64,000 bases of DNA. Origin: CAIVND01 sp035532075 (GTDB lineage Bacteria; Actinomycetota; Acidimicrobiia; Acidimicrobiales; Bog-793). The stretch spans positions 6,045 to 70,044 of the forward strand of contig DATKRV010000021.1 of NCBI GenBank assembly GCA_035532075.1, written 5' to 3'. Position 1 is the first letter of the stretch; each line of letters begins with the position of its first letter. A model generated the notes under the pieces. It was not told the origin of the DNA, did no database searches, and saw only the letters and a program-made list of their open reading frames with translations. This document shows, in pieces, positions 54,048-62,527 of this stretch. Position numbers and translations under genes: made by a program.

Positions 54048-54929
54048 ATGGTCCGTCTTTTAAATCTCATTATTATTGGTGTGACCACGGGGAGTCTTTA
54101 TGCTCTCGTGACCGTAGGCTTTGGACTAATTTTTAATGCGACACACATATTTCATCTAGCACACGCAGCAGTAATTTGTATATCTGCTTATATCGCCTAT
54201 ACGGTCTCAGTGGACCACCATGTACCACTGCTGTTGGGATTCTCGATCGGACTCGTAGCATCCGTAGTTGTCGGCATTGCCTGCGAAACATTCGTATACG
54301 GACCTTTGCGAGCTCGAGGTAGCGACCCTAGATCGATGTTCCTAATGTCTGTCGGGCTATTGACCGTAGCCGAGGGGTCTTTGGGTGCAATTTATGGTCC
54401 AACGGCACTTTCGTTTAGCGCTTTACCCTACACTTCGGTGAACACCGGAAGCATCACGGTTCCTTGGGCAAACATATGGATGCTCGCTGCTTGGCCAGTC
54501 GTAGTCGTCGTGGGAGCTTATTTGAAATGGGCTCCCTCGGGTCGGATGATAAGGGCAATAAGCGATAACTGGCGAACCGCGGAGGCCATGGGAGTTCGGA
54601 ATCGTTATTATTACAAAATTGTATTTGGTATTGGGTCAGCACTCGCCGCACCGTTCGCGCTGCTTTTTGTCTGGCAAAACGGTTTGACTCCGACGTCTGG
54701 ACTACCCCCACTTCTCATTGCTTCCGCGGCGGTCATACTTGGAGGTAGAGAGAGCCTCGTTGGAGGTTGCATCTGGGCGCTCGTACTAAGTCTTGTTGGA
54801 TCCCTATCGACGGAGATTATCTCTCCTGCTTGGCAGCTTGCGGTTATCTTTGGTTTAACGTTCATCGTGCTTCTCATAAAATCAATGATGACGGAAGGTG
54901 GCTTATTGACCGGAGAGGCTGCATTCTGA
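54048..54929 (+). CDS. livH: HAAT ABC transporter permease, LivH type
   Basis: A 293-residue permease with about eight hydrophobic segments. It begins VRLLNLIIIGVTTGSLYALV, the LivH hallmark, and includes SDNWRTAEAMGVRNRYYYK, the cytoplasmic ATPase-docking loop. ATG 54048 follows AGGA; an upstream frame from 53991 would run through the hairpin and is not favoured. Its stop overlaps a short ORF leading to livM. Confidence 0.9.
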   Translation: MVRLLNLIIIGVTTGSLYALVTVGFGLIFNATHIFHLAHAAVICISAYIAYTVSVDHHVPLLLGFSIGLVASVVVGIACETFVYGPLRARGSDPRSMFLMSVGLLTVAEGSLGAIYGPTALSFSALPYTSVNTGSITVPWANIWMLAAWPVVVVVGAYLKWAPSGRMIRAISDNWRTAEAMGVRNRYYYKIVFGIGSALAAPFALLFVWQNGLTPTSGLPPLLIASAAVILGGRESLVGGCIWALVLSLVGSLSTEIISPAWQLAVIFGLTFIVLLIKSMMTEGGLLTGEAAF

Positions 54930-55009
54930 TGTGCGCTGCATTGGTCAACCAAAAGGAGGTTATGACGCTGAGAATTACTCGGCGTGCCTGTAGTCGGAGA
55001 GACAAATGA
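54929..55009 (+). CDS. Possible 26-aa linking ORF between livH and livM
   Basis: The ATG overlaps the livH stop (TGATG), and the frame ends in TGA that overlaps the livM ATG (ATGA). Both junctions are of the translational-coupling type, so ribosomes could pass from livH to livM through it. An internal ATG at 54962 has AAGGAGG just before it. The peptide is basic (C-terminus RRACSRRDK) and matches nothing I know. It may be only a coupling device. Confidence 0.35.
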   Translation: MCAALVNQKEVMTLRITRRACSRRDK

Positions 55010-55953
55010 ACTACGCGATGATCATCGCAATCGATTGCGGAATCTATATCGTGCTTGGCGTGGGAATGAGCATTGCCTTTGCTTGGGGTGGTTTTTTCTC
55101 TCTAGTACAAGGCGCAATTTTTGGTTTTGGTTCTTATGCCTTTGCGCAGGGGTACCTTCAAATGAAACTCCCTTGGTTTTTGGGCATACTATTTTCATTT
55201 GTCGTCGGATTTGTCGGTTCCGGCATGCTGGGTGCTCTCCTTTCACGATTTACAGCAGATTTTGCCGTGATAAGTACGCTTGCCCTTGGGGTCGCGTTAG
55301 AGACAATATTTGGCAACTGGAATTCTCTGACGGGGGGTTTTTCGGGTTTGTACGGCATCCCGCGTCCGAGAGTTTTTGGTTCAAGTACCGGATCTCCGGA
55401 ATCATTTGCTATTTATGTGCTTTGCATAGCACTCCTTGTCGTGGTTGTAGTTTTGTTCCTGAGACGGTCGCAAGCAGTACTTCTTGCGCGCGCGCAAGCG
55501 ATGGATCCTCCATTGTTGGCATCTTTGGGAGTAGATCCCAGAATCTTTCGACTTGTGGCTTTTAGCGTTGCAGGCGGTATTACGGCAATCGGAGGAGCTC
55601 TCTTCGCGCAGTCAGCGGGCTACATTGATCCGAGCTCTTTTGACATTACTCAGGCCTTTTCGCTTATCGTAATTGTCGTCGTGGGAGGCGCGGGGAATAT
55701 CTATGGAGCTGTCGTAGCTGCTATTTTTCTGACCGCTGCTCCGCAGCTGATCGGATTAATTCCTGGCTCTTCTGATTTGATCGCTCAAATCCAATTGATG
55801 CTTTCGGGCGCGGTTCTTGTTGTCTCAATAGCCATACGTCCTAGCGGTCTTTTTGCGGAGCGCCGCTTTGTAAGGAGTGGACTCGCGACGAAATCTGACG
55901 GGAATCAGATTTTGCTCAATGGTGTTGACGCGGATCAAATAAATGCTCATTGA
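55006..55953 (+). CDS. livM: HAAT ABC transporter permease, LivM type
   Basis: A 315-residue permease with about nine hydrophobic segments, GMSIAFAWGGFFSLVQGAIF near the start, LTGGFSGLYGIPRP in the loop common to LivM, and VVVGGAGNIYGAVVAAIFL near the end. It forms the channel with LivH. Confidence 0.9.
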   Translation: MNYAMIIAIDCGIYIVLGVGMSIAFAWGGFFSLVQGAIFGFGSYAFAQGYLQMKLPWFLGILFSFVVGFVGSGMLGALLSRFTADFAVISTLALGVALETIFGNWNSLTGGFSGLYGIPRPRVFGSSTGSPESFAIYVLCIALLVVVVVLFLRRSQAVLLARAQAMDPPLLASLGVDPRIFRLVAFSVAGGITAIGGALFAQSAGYIDPSSFDITQAFSLIVIVVVGGAGNIYGAVVAAIFLTAAPQLIGLIPGSSDLIAQIQLMLSGAVLVVSIAIRPSGLFAERRFVRSGLATKSDGNQILLNGVDADQINAH

Positions 55954-56062
55954 CATTTCACAAGTTAGAAAATATACATTGGGGTCTTGGATAAATCTGT
56001 TGGACACTTGCGTAAGTAGCGGCTCGTATCTTGGTGCCTTCGAGACTTACGGGAGATCGTAA

Positions 56063-56875
56063 GTGAATAACGAAAATGTAGATCTGTCTCACGGTGGGCG
56101 CAGCAGTAGCAGCACAACGCGCAATGAGACCATAGCCATATCTGTTGAGAATGTAAGCAAGAATTTTGGTGGGGTTGCTGCGCTATCAGACGTCTCCTTC
56201 ACGACGAAGGAGGGGAGTTTAACGGCGCTCATTGGTCCGAATGGAGCAGGTAAATCTACACTGTTTAATATAGCTTCGGGTACGTTGCCAGCTACAAGCG
56301 GCGAAGTGAGGCTTTTTGGCACAACCGTGCGTGACGGAGCGCCGCACAAGGTAGCGCGGGCGGGCCTAAGTAGGACTTTTCAGTCAACTCGGGTGTTTCC
56401 ACTACTTTCGGTTCTCGAGAATCTCACGGTGGCCCACCTTTCACGCAAAGAAGCTCGACAAATATGGGTGCCGCGACGATGGAGAAGTGAGGCGCGAGAG
56501 ATAGCGCGCCGCGTTGCAAATGAATATGGTCTAGAGCGCGAACTAGACGTCCTGGCCAAAGATCTGTCGATTGCAGAAATGCGCGTTCTCATGTTGACGG
56601 TTGCAGTCATTCGCGATCCAAGGATTATATTTCTCGATGAGATCGTTGCGGGAATGGATGCGAAGGCGTGTCACGAAATCGCCAACCACCTGCGGCTCTT
56701 GAGCAGTGGCGGCACAACAATTCTTCTCGTGGAACATAATTTGTCTTTTGTGTGGGAAACCGCAGCTCATGTCGTGGTACTTGACGCGGGGAAGCTGATT
56801 GCTCAAGGAACTCCAGAACAGGTTCAACAAGATCCTGAGGTGGGAAGGGTGTACTTTGGATCCGAATTGCGCTGA
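56063..56875 (+). CDS. livG: HAAT ABC transporter ATPase, LivG type, with unusual signature motif
   Basis: A 270-residue ATPase. Walker A GPNGAGKST, the Q-loop SRTFQSTRVFPLLSVLENL and H-loop LLVEHNLSFVW are normal. The ABC signature (usually LSxGQ) reads DLSIAEMRVL, and Walker B reads IIFLDEIVAGMD with Ile instead of Pro after the Glu. The signature Gly and Gln are lost, which would weaken the ATP sandwich on this subunit. Its partner LivF is canonical, so one degenerate ATP site in the heterodimer is plausible. GTG start. Confidence 0.88.
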   Translation: MNNENVDLSHGGRSSSSTTRNETIAISVENVSKNFGGVAALSDVSFTTKEGSLTALIGPNGAGKSTLFNIASGTLPATSGEVRLFGTTVRDGAPHKVARAGLSRTFQSTRVFPLLSVLENLTVAHLSRKEARQIWVPRRWRSEAREIARRVANEYGLERELDVLAKDLSIAEMRVLMLTVAVIRDPRIIFLDEIVAGMDAKACHEIANHLRLLSSGGTTILLVEHNLSFVWETAAHVVVLDAGKLIAQGTPEQVQQDPEVGRVYFGSELR

Positions 56876-57578
56876 TGCACTTGAAGTAAATCTTCGCCGG
56901 GGAGCTTACGTTCGACAAGAGGCAGTTATACGTGACATCAGTTTTGTGTTGCCCAGCGGCGCAATGCTTCTCATCATGGGTCATAACGGCGCGGGGAAGA
57001 CCACACTTCTGAGGGCAATTGCAGGGTTGCTTCCGATCACTGACGCAGAGATCTCACTCTCTGGCAGGCAAATTCGCGGTGGACCTGTTGAGCGTATGGC
57101 TATGGGTTTAGGTTTCGTTGCTGCCGGGCGACACTGCTTTCCACGGCTCACGGTTCGTGAAAACTTCATGGTTGCCGGAGAAACCCGGCAATGTCGCGGA
57201 GCTGAGATGAACGGACGAATTGATGAGGTCTTGGCTCTTTTTCCAGAGCTGGTCGCTCTTGTCAGTAAGGCTGCGGGCCAACTTAGCGGCGGTCAGCAGC
57301 GCATGGTCGCACTTGGTATTGGATTGATTCAACGCCCCAAAGTCTTGCTTGTGGATGAGCCGTCGCTCGGGTTGGCCCCATCTGTTGTGAACAGAGTCTA
57401 TGAGGCTGTTACCGCGATGCGTAACGAGTTCGGAATGAGTGTCGTTGTTGTGGAGCAGAATGTCGATCTCGAACGAGTGAAATTTGATGAGTTGCTTATG
57501 TTGAGAACCGGTAGTATGGCGCTCAAGGTTGAGCGTGCGATGATTCCCACTCCAGACGAACTACTGGCCTATTTCTAA
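56856..57578 (+). CDS. livF: HAAT ABC transporter ATPase, LivF type
   Basis: A 240-residue ATPase with Walker A GHNGAGKTT, signature LSGGQQRMVALG, Walker B VLLVDEPSLGLAP and H-loop VVEQNVDLER, all canonical. TTG 56856 is chosen (GGGAAGGG upstream), overlapping livG by 20 bases; a frame extension to TTG 56799 would overlap further and exceed family length. Confidence 0.87.
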   Translation: MDPNCADALEVNLRRGAYVRQEAVIRDISFVLPSGAMLLIMGHNGAGKTTLLRAIAGLLPITDAEISLSGRQIRGGPVERMAMGLGFVAAGRHCFPRLTVRENFMVAGETRQCRGAEMNGRIDEVLALFPELVALVSKAAGQLSGGQQRMVALGIGLIQRPKVLLVDEPSLGLAPSVVNRVYEAVTAMRNEFGMSVVVVEQNVDLERVKFDELLMLRTGSMALKVERAMIPTPDELLAYF

Positions 57579-58296
57579 AGCAGATACGGATATTTGGAGG
57601 ACTTGATTGAAAAGTCGGGTCGAGATTTTCTGTCCTTATGACAGAACCACCGTAGATTAGCGCGCGTTTGAAAGACTGAATATCGACGCGATTGACCATA
57701 GGTGACCAAGAAGTAGTCGCGTATTCTGTCTATTCGGTCGATTTTGGAACTCGGCACCCGGGCGAAAGCTTTCAGGTGAGTTGCCAGGGATTGAGTTGTT
57801 GGTGATCTTTGTGGATTTCTGTTTCTGGAGGTGCGATTTAGCGAGTCTTTGTGGGTCTTGCGACGATAGCGCCAACTCTCCTTGCCTGGAGAAAATATCC
57901 AACGCAAAATAACGCGCGGGAAAAGTTCCTATCATCCAACTCCATCTTGTGCTCAAACCTCTGTGCCAAGGCAAAAGCCTAGAAGCTTCCGTGAGTCAAT
58001 TCATTGGTCCGAGACGTTGCACCACGCTTGAGGGCTTCATGAAAAAGCATGCAGGCTCTGTCTGGGGTGCGTGTAATACTTCAGTCACGTATCCGTTAAG
58101 AAACTCATTGAGTATTGCGATCGCGCTGCGTATAATCGCTAAATATAACATGAAGCACAGAGCAGCGTTGGAGGGTAATTCCAATTTCGTGTCACGTGTT
58201 ATCGGGCTTTTCGCGATGGCTACACGTGAAATGCCTGGATGTCATGTTGGGGGTTGGAGTTGCAGACATTTACTTAGCTAGGGGAAGGCATTTCAT
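57579..58296 (+). other. 718-bp spacer with consensus promoter and long leader
   Basis: The largest gap of the window. Short frames (for example 57949-58281 on + and 57575-57907 on -) show no family features and the + one overlaps the promoter. The stretch holds the promoter at 58108-58136 and then about 155 untranslated bases before the binding-protein gene, with several short inverted repeats (around CACGTG at 58195). Confidence 0.55.
58108..58136 (+). promoter_or_regulatory. Near-consensus sigma-70-type promoter
   Basis: TTGAGT (58108-58113), a 17-base spacer and a perfect TATAAT (58131-58136), upstream of the exported binding-protein gene at 58297. Confidence 0.6.
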
Positions 58297-59412
58297 ATGA
58301 GACGGACATTCGCATCGAAGTTGGGAGTCGGAGTCATGGCTGCGGCAATTGGATTGTTTGGGGCGGTGGTAGCGCCACTATCGGTTCAGGCAACGTCGGC
58401 TCCGAAGCTGGTAAAGCATACTGAACCTGAGATTAATCTCGTAGAGGCAGGTTCAATCCCGGGTCGATTGAGCGTCTATGTGGCGCTTTACAACAGGCTC
58501 TTTCAGAGGTTTGGACTGGATGTACATCTTGTCGAGGCTTCAAGTGGTACGCAAGCCGCTTCACTTTTGTCAGGGGGCGCTGCGCAATTTGAAGCGGGCC
58601 AGGTTTCAGACGCTTTGAACCAAGTGGTCGCAGGAGTTCCGATAACTGCGATTGCTTCGATGTCAAATCGCATATCAAACTCAATGATTGTTTCACCAAC
58701 TTTGCAATCCGATTTGAATTCCAAGGGTCTCGCTGCATTGGCGAATGTGCCGATTGGCATTACCGGAGTTGGCTCTGGTACCTGGGAATACGCAGAACTT
58801 TTAGCAAAGCAAGCCAACCTTTCGACGTCACAGATAAATCTGGTTCCGATAGGCGCAAACCAGGTCACGGTTTATCAGGATTTCGTCTCCGGAAGGGTAA
58901 AGGGGCTAGTTTTCGGTGACCCCGTCGATCTTGAACTCACCGGGACAGGACAAGCTATCTGGGCCGCGGATGAACAGAATGTCAGTCATGGTGTCGCGAA
59001 GAAATATCCGACGTTGGTAAAAATGGCGAAAGAGCCATATATTTTCGACTGGTGTTTCACGACAACTTCGTACGCACATTCACATCCAGTCATCGTGCAG
59101 GACTTTGCCAATGCGATAATTGCAGCACAAAATTACATTCTGCATCATTCTGCCGCAAAGATTGGGTCAGAGCTTGCTCAGAATAATCCTTCGTTTTCAG
59201 CGTTTGGATCTGGATACTTGACCGAATCGGTTAAGAGGATGGTGAAGAGTGGTGCGATTGTCTCTTCAGTCATACCGACCAAAGCCGGATTCAGCAATGC
59301 GGTAGCGTACCAAGCCGTTACGGACCCAGCGTTAAGTAAGATTCCTTATTCGCAAGTTGTGAATGCAAGTTATGCGATTAAGGCGAAGAAAATTGTTGGC
59401 AACAAGTCCTAA
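58297..59412 (+). CDS. NitT/TauT-type ABC substrate-binding protein (SsuA/NMT1-like)
   Basis: A 371-residue exported protein. The signal peptide (about residues 1-34) is basic MRRTFASK then VGVMAAAIGLFGAVVAPLSV ending near QATSA. The mature part has the SsuA/TauA/NMT1 pattern: YVALYNRLFQRFGLDVHLVE, GTQAASLLSGGAAQFEAG, and IGVTGVGSGTW-like GITGVGSGTWEYAE. It lies apart from any permease of its class; the only matching membrane genes are at 42174-44906, which lack a binding protein. AGGGGAAGG gives it a strong ribosome site, and it has its own promoter. Confidence 0.87.
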   Translation: MRRTFASKLGVGVMAAAIGLFGAVVAPLSVQATSAPKLVKHTEPEINLVEAGSIPGRLSVYVALYNRLFQRFGLDVHLVEASSGTQAASLLSGGAAQFEAGQVSDALNQVVAGVPITAIASMSNRISNSMIVSPTLQSDLNSKGLAALANVPIGITGVGSGTWEYAELLAKQANLSTSQINLVPIGANQVTVYQDFVSGRVKGLVFGDPVDLELTGTGQAIWAADEQNVSHGVAKKYPTLVKMAKEPYIFDWCFTTTSYAHSHPVIVQDFANAIIAAQNYILHHSAAKIGSELAQNNPSFSAFGSGYLTESVKRMVKSGAIVSSVIPTKAGFSNAVAYQAVTDPALSKIPYSQVVNASYAIKAKKIVGNKS

Positions 59413-59455
59413 CGAAACTAAGGGCATAGTTAAAGCTTTGCGTAATTAGCGCGTT

Positions 59456-59490
59456 GGTCCGAACATGAGGAGGTATTTCATGTTCGGACC
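59456..59490 (+). terminator. 13-bp perfect hairpin presenting a Shine-Dalgarno in its loop
   Basis: GGTCCGAACATGA, a 9-base loop GGAGGTATT, and TCATGTTCGGACC. It may terminate the binding-protein transcript, but there is no T-run. The loop holds GGAGGT and the right arm holds an ATG six bases later, which opens the short ORF at 59480. Confidence 0.55.
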
Positions 59491-59557
59491 GACGATTGCT
59501 AGCTGTGGTGATCAGAGTTGCCTGTACCTCGATTTCGCTCTCGCTCCGATGAAATAA
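59480..59557 (+). CDS. Possible 25-aa small ORF starting in a hairpin
   Basis: AGGAGG lies six bases before the ATG, in the loop of the 59456-59490 hairpin; the ATG is in the right arm. The frame encodes 25 residues with two cysteines (MFGPTIASCGDQSC...) and ends in TAA. Translation would need the stem opened, so it could be regulated, or the match could be chance within a terminator. Confidence 0.25.
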   Translation: MFGPTIASCGDQSCLYLDFALAPMK

Positions 59558-59689
59558 TCTGCTTGGTGACGTCGCGCGATTGAGCAAGCTCTCGTCCTTC
59601 TCCAAGTCTGATAATCATGCTTTTGTCAGGAGTCTGAGTTGTCGGTGGATTGTCGAGTTTGAATCTCTCTCGATCAAGGAGGCCTTTTC

Positions 59690-61048
59690 GTGTATAGATC
59701 GCAATATGAGGATGCAAGTTTTAAGTTGGGATTGGCCGGAGACTGTCTCTTAACGCGTCGCCTTTCAGTGTTTACTGAACCGGAATATCTTCAACTTCGT
59801 CAGATTCTGAATGAAGCTGACGCGACATTTGCAAATCTCGAGGGACCGGTTAACAGATATTTTGCTCGTCCGTTCTCCCAGCGACAGGGAGGAGGAACCT
59901 ATATGACCATTGATCCCGCTTTGCTTCCGGATCTCAAATGGTTAGGCGTGAACATGCTTGCCTGTGGGAGCAGCCACTCCGATGATTATGGTCAGGCTGG
60001 AATAATGGATACCATGAATTATCTCGATCAGGCGGGAATCGTGCATGCTGGCTCGGGCCGTCACCTTGCTGAGGCGCGCTCACCGAGTTACCTCGATACC
60101 GCGAATGGCAGAGTCGCTTTAATTGCAGCGAATGCACAGTTCAACCCCGGAGCGCGAGCGGGAGAGGCGCGTTATGACTCGAACGGGCATCCTGGAGTGA
60201 ATGCGATACGGCAACAGAGTGTTGTCGTTGTGAGCGAATCGAGGATGGATCAAATTCGCCAAGTTGGGGCTGAGTTGGGGTTAGATACCGACTCAAAGAG
60301 ACGGGCAAATCAGGGTGAGAGTGTGATTGATGGGGATACGACGTATGAGTTCTTGAATCATAGATTTACCGTCGGATCTCCCCCAGGTGTAAGAAATGTC
60401 GCGGATGAGCGGGATGTTTCTGCGAATTTGTATCGCGTAGAGGAGGCGAGAGAATTCGCTGACTATGTCGTCGTAAGTCTGCACTGTCACGAGCAGGGTG
60501 GACCCTCGATGATGACGGCTTCGAAGCGCAGCGAGGTATCCGATATTGCTGATTTTGCGATTGATTTTGGTCGGAGATGCATTGATTCCGGCGCGGATGT
60601 GTTTGTCGCGCACGGTCCTCAGGTACCGCTAGGAATAGAGATCTATAAGGGAAAGCCGATTTTTCACGGACTGGGTACTTTCATCTTTGAGCTCGAAACC
60701 ATTCAAAATCTTCCTGCGGAGGCATATGAACGGTTTGATTTGGCGGATCGTGCAACACCACGTGACTTTATCCGCGGGCGTTATCGCAACGACACCGTAG
60801 GACATACTTCTGACCCACTTCAATGGCGCCAAATGTTCACGACCTGCGATTTCGTCCGGGGGGAACTTCAAGAGATAAAAATCTATCCAATTGACCTTGG
60901 ATTTGAATCTCCTCGATCCCAGCGCGGGCGCCCCATGTTGGCAAAGGGACAGATGGCGAATGAGATCCTTCATCGTGTGTCTGAACTCTCCAACATGTAT
61001 GGAACGAAGGTAACACTGCAAGATGGAATTGGGGTTATTCGCCCTTAA
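59690..61048 (+). CDS. CapA-family metallophosphoesterase-like protein (copy 2, divergent)
   Basis: A 452-residue CapA-like protein without signal peptide. Recognisable stations are LAGDCLLTRRL, ANLEGPVNRYF, MLACGSSHSDDYGQAG (in place of LANNH...DFG), VVVSLHCHEQGG (in place of the HWG loop) and VAHGPQVPLGIEIYKGKPIFHGLGTF. Several canonical metal-loop residues are therefore changed (NNH to SSH, GHHPHV to AHGPQV), while histidines stay at similar places. It is ~110 residues longer than copy 1. GTG start after AGGAGG. It is followed after 36 bases by a PrpD gene, suggesting one transcript. Confidence 0.78.
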   Translation: MYRSQYEDASFKLGLAGDCLLTRRLSVFTEPEYLQLRQILNEADATFANLEGPVNRYFARPFSQRQGGGTYMTIDPALLPDLKWLGVNMLACGSSHSDDYGQAGIMDTMNYLDQAGIVHAGSGRHLAEARSPSYLDTANGRVALIAANAQFNPGARAGEARYDSNGHPGVNAIRQQSVVVVSESRMDQIRQVGAELGLDTDSKRRANQGESVIDGDTTYEFLNHRFTVGSPPGVRNVADERDVSANLYRVEEAREFADYVVVSLHCHEQGGPSMMTASKRSEVSDIADFAIDFGRRCIDSGADVFVAHGPQVPLGIEIYKGKPIFHGLGTFIFELETIQNLPAEAYERFDLADRATPRDFIRGRYRNDTVGHTSDPLQWRQMFTTCDFVRGELQEIKIYPIDLGFESPRSQRGRPMLAKGQMANEILHRVSELSNMYGTKVTLQDGIGVIRP

Positions 61049-61084
61049 GGGCGGCGGAGGTCATCTACGAGATTTGGGGGGCAG

Positions 61085-62428
61085 ATGGTGTCAGGGGAGT
61101 TAGAGATCACAAGAATGATCAGTGAGTTTGTGTACGAGACCGAGATTGGAAGTTTGCCTGCTCGGGCGTTAGATACTGCGAAGCTGACGTTCCTCGATAC
61201 AGTAGCCGTATCTGTTGGCGCTTCCGGTTTCGAGATTGGCAGAATTCTGGGTCGTTTTAGAAAGACGTTGCAGGAGAGACAGGAAATCACCGTGTTCGGC
61301 CAGTCAGAGGGCGCGAGCGTTCTCACCGCCGCATGGGTGAACGGCACGTTTGCAAATCAACTCGACTTTGATGAGGGGTTTCACATTGGGACGCATACGA
61401 TTCCGGCAGCGTTGGCGGTCGGGGAGGATATTGGTGCCAAAGGGTTAACGGTGCTTGAGGCGTACGTTATAGGCAGAGAGGTTGGGGCAAAGCTCACTGA
61501 CGTGATTGACGCACAGAGGTCCAAGGGGGTCGGCCCTACGCATCGAGGTTGGTGGCATGTCGGTATCGTTGGACCAATTGCCTCTGCAATGACGGCAGGA
61601 AAGCTTTTAGAGCTAAATGTCGACGAGTTGAATCGCGCTGTTGGCATCGCAAGTTGTCGATCCGGGGGATTTCGGCAGAATATGGGTACGATGGCGAAGG
61701 CATTGCATTCAGGCAGTGCCGCACGAGAGGGAATTCTTGCGGCTATGTTGGCGCGTGAAGGCGTGACCGCGGAAGAGTCGATTCTCGAAACTCCATTGGG
61801 TCTCGTTCGCGCCTTGTGTAACGAAGGTGAAGAGGACTGGGCTCCGATCACATCGCGTCTTGGGAATCCCTACGATCTTGACGAAACCGCGAAGATCAAA
61901 ACGTATCCAACTTGTACCCCAATTCATCCCGAGCTGGACGCCATGTTGCGGATTCGGGAAATGGTGCAGTTAGAGCTTGCAGGAGACGGTTCCGAGGTTG
62001 AATCAATCCATGCAAATCTGCATCTGTTCTCCATGCTTCGAACTCAGGCTAGAGACGAATGCGAAGCTGGATTTTGCAGCCCATTTTTACTCGCTGCAGC
62101 GTATCTCGACGGCTATGTGAATCTCGATACTCTCGCGGACGAGAAGCTGCGAGATCCTCGCATTCGTGACCTTATGAAGCGCGTGCATAACCGAGAAAAT
62201 ATCTCGTCGGTCACGGTTGTTTTTCGCGACGGGCGCGTCTTTGAAGAGTCCGTAAAGTCGCTTCGTCGTCTCATTTCCCAAGAGGATGTGTCTGAGAAGG
62301 CTCGACAATGCATGCGCAACGTTTTGGAGTCCAGTGCAATAGACGCGATCATTGAGCGCGCGATGGATTTTGAATCAGAGGAAGATGTTCACGGGTTTCT
62401 GTCGCTTACCACACGATCGATTCGTTGA
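61085..62428 (+). CDS. MmgE/PrpD family protein (copy 2)
   Basis: A 447-residue MmgE/PrpD protein: TAKLTFLDTVAVSVGASG near the N-terminus, GTFANQLDFDEGFHIG, THTIPAALAVGEDIGAKG, VGIASCRSGGFRQNMGTMAK and KTYPTCTPIHPELDAM. The family fold is clear. Overall identity to copy 1 looks low, so this is not a recent duplication. It lies between CapA copy 2 and a racemase-superfamily gene. The reaction is unknown. Confidence 0.85.
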   Translation: MVSGELEITRMISEFVYETEIGSLPARALDTAKLTFLDTVAVSVGASGFEIGRILGRFRKTLQERQEITVFGQSEGASVLTAAWVNGTFANQLDFDEGFHIGTHTIPAALAVGEDIGAKGLTVLEAYVIGREVGAKLTDVIDAQRSKGVGPTHRGWWHVGIVGPIASAMTAGKLLELNVDELNRAVGIASCRSGGFRQNMGTMAKALHSGSAAREGILAAMLAREGVTAEESILETPLGLVRALCNEGEEDWAPITSRLGNPYDLDETAKIKTYPTCTPIHPELDAMLRIREMVQLELAGDGSEVESIHANLHLFSMLRTQARDECEAGFCSPFLLAAAYLDGYVNLDTLADEKLRDPRIRDLMKRVHNRENISSVTVVFRDGRVFEESVKSLRRLISQEDVSEKARQCMRNVLESSAIDAIIERAMDFESEEDVHGFLSLTTRSIR

Positions 62429-62527
62429 GAGACCACGAGAACTCTTTGCAGGGTAAATCATTATCTGTTTCTTTTAGACCAGTCATATCTACAGACGCTC
62501 GTAAAAACTAAAACAGGAGATAAGGCG

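Noticed and set aside
57949..58281. 110-codon frame upstream of the binding protein
   Set aside because: It overlaps the near-consensus promoter at 58108-58136, has no family features and no ribosome site.
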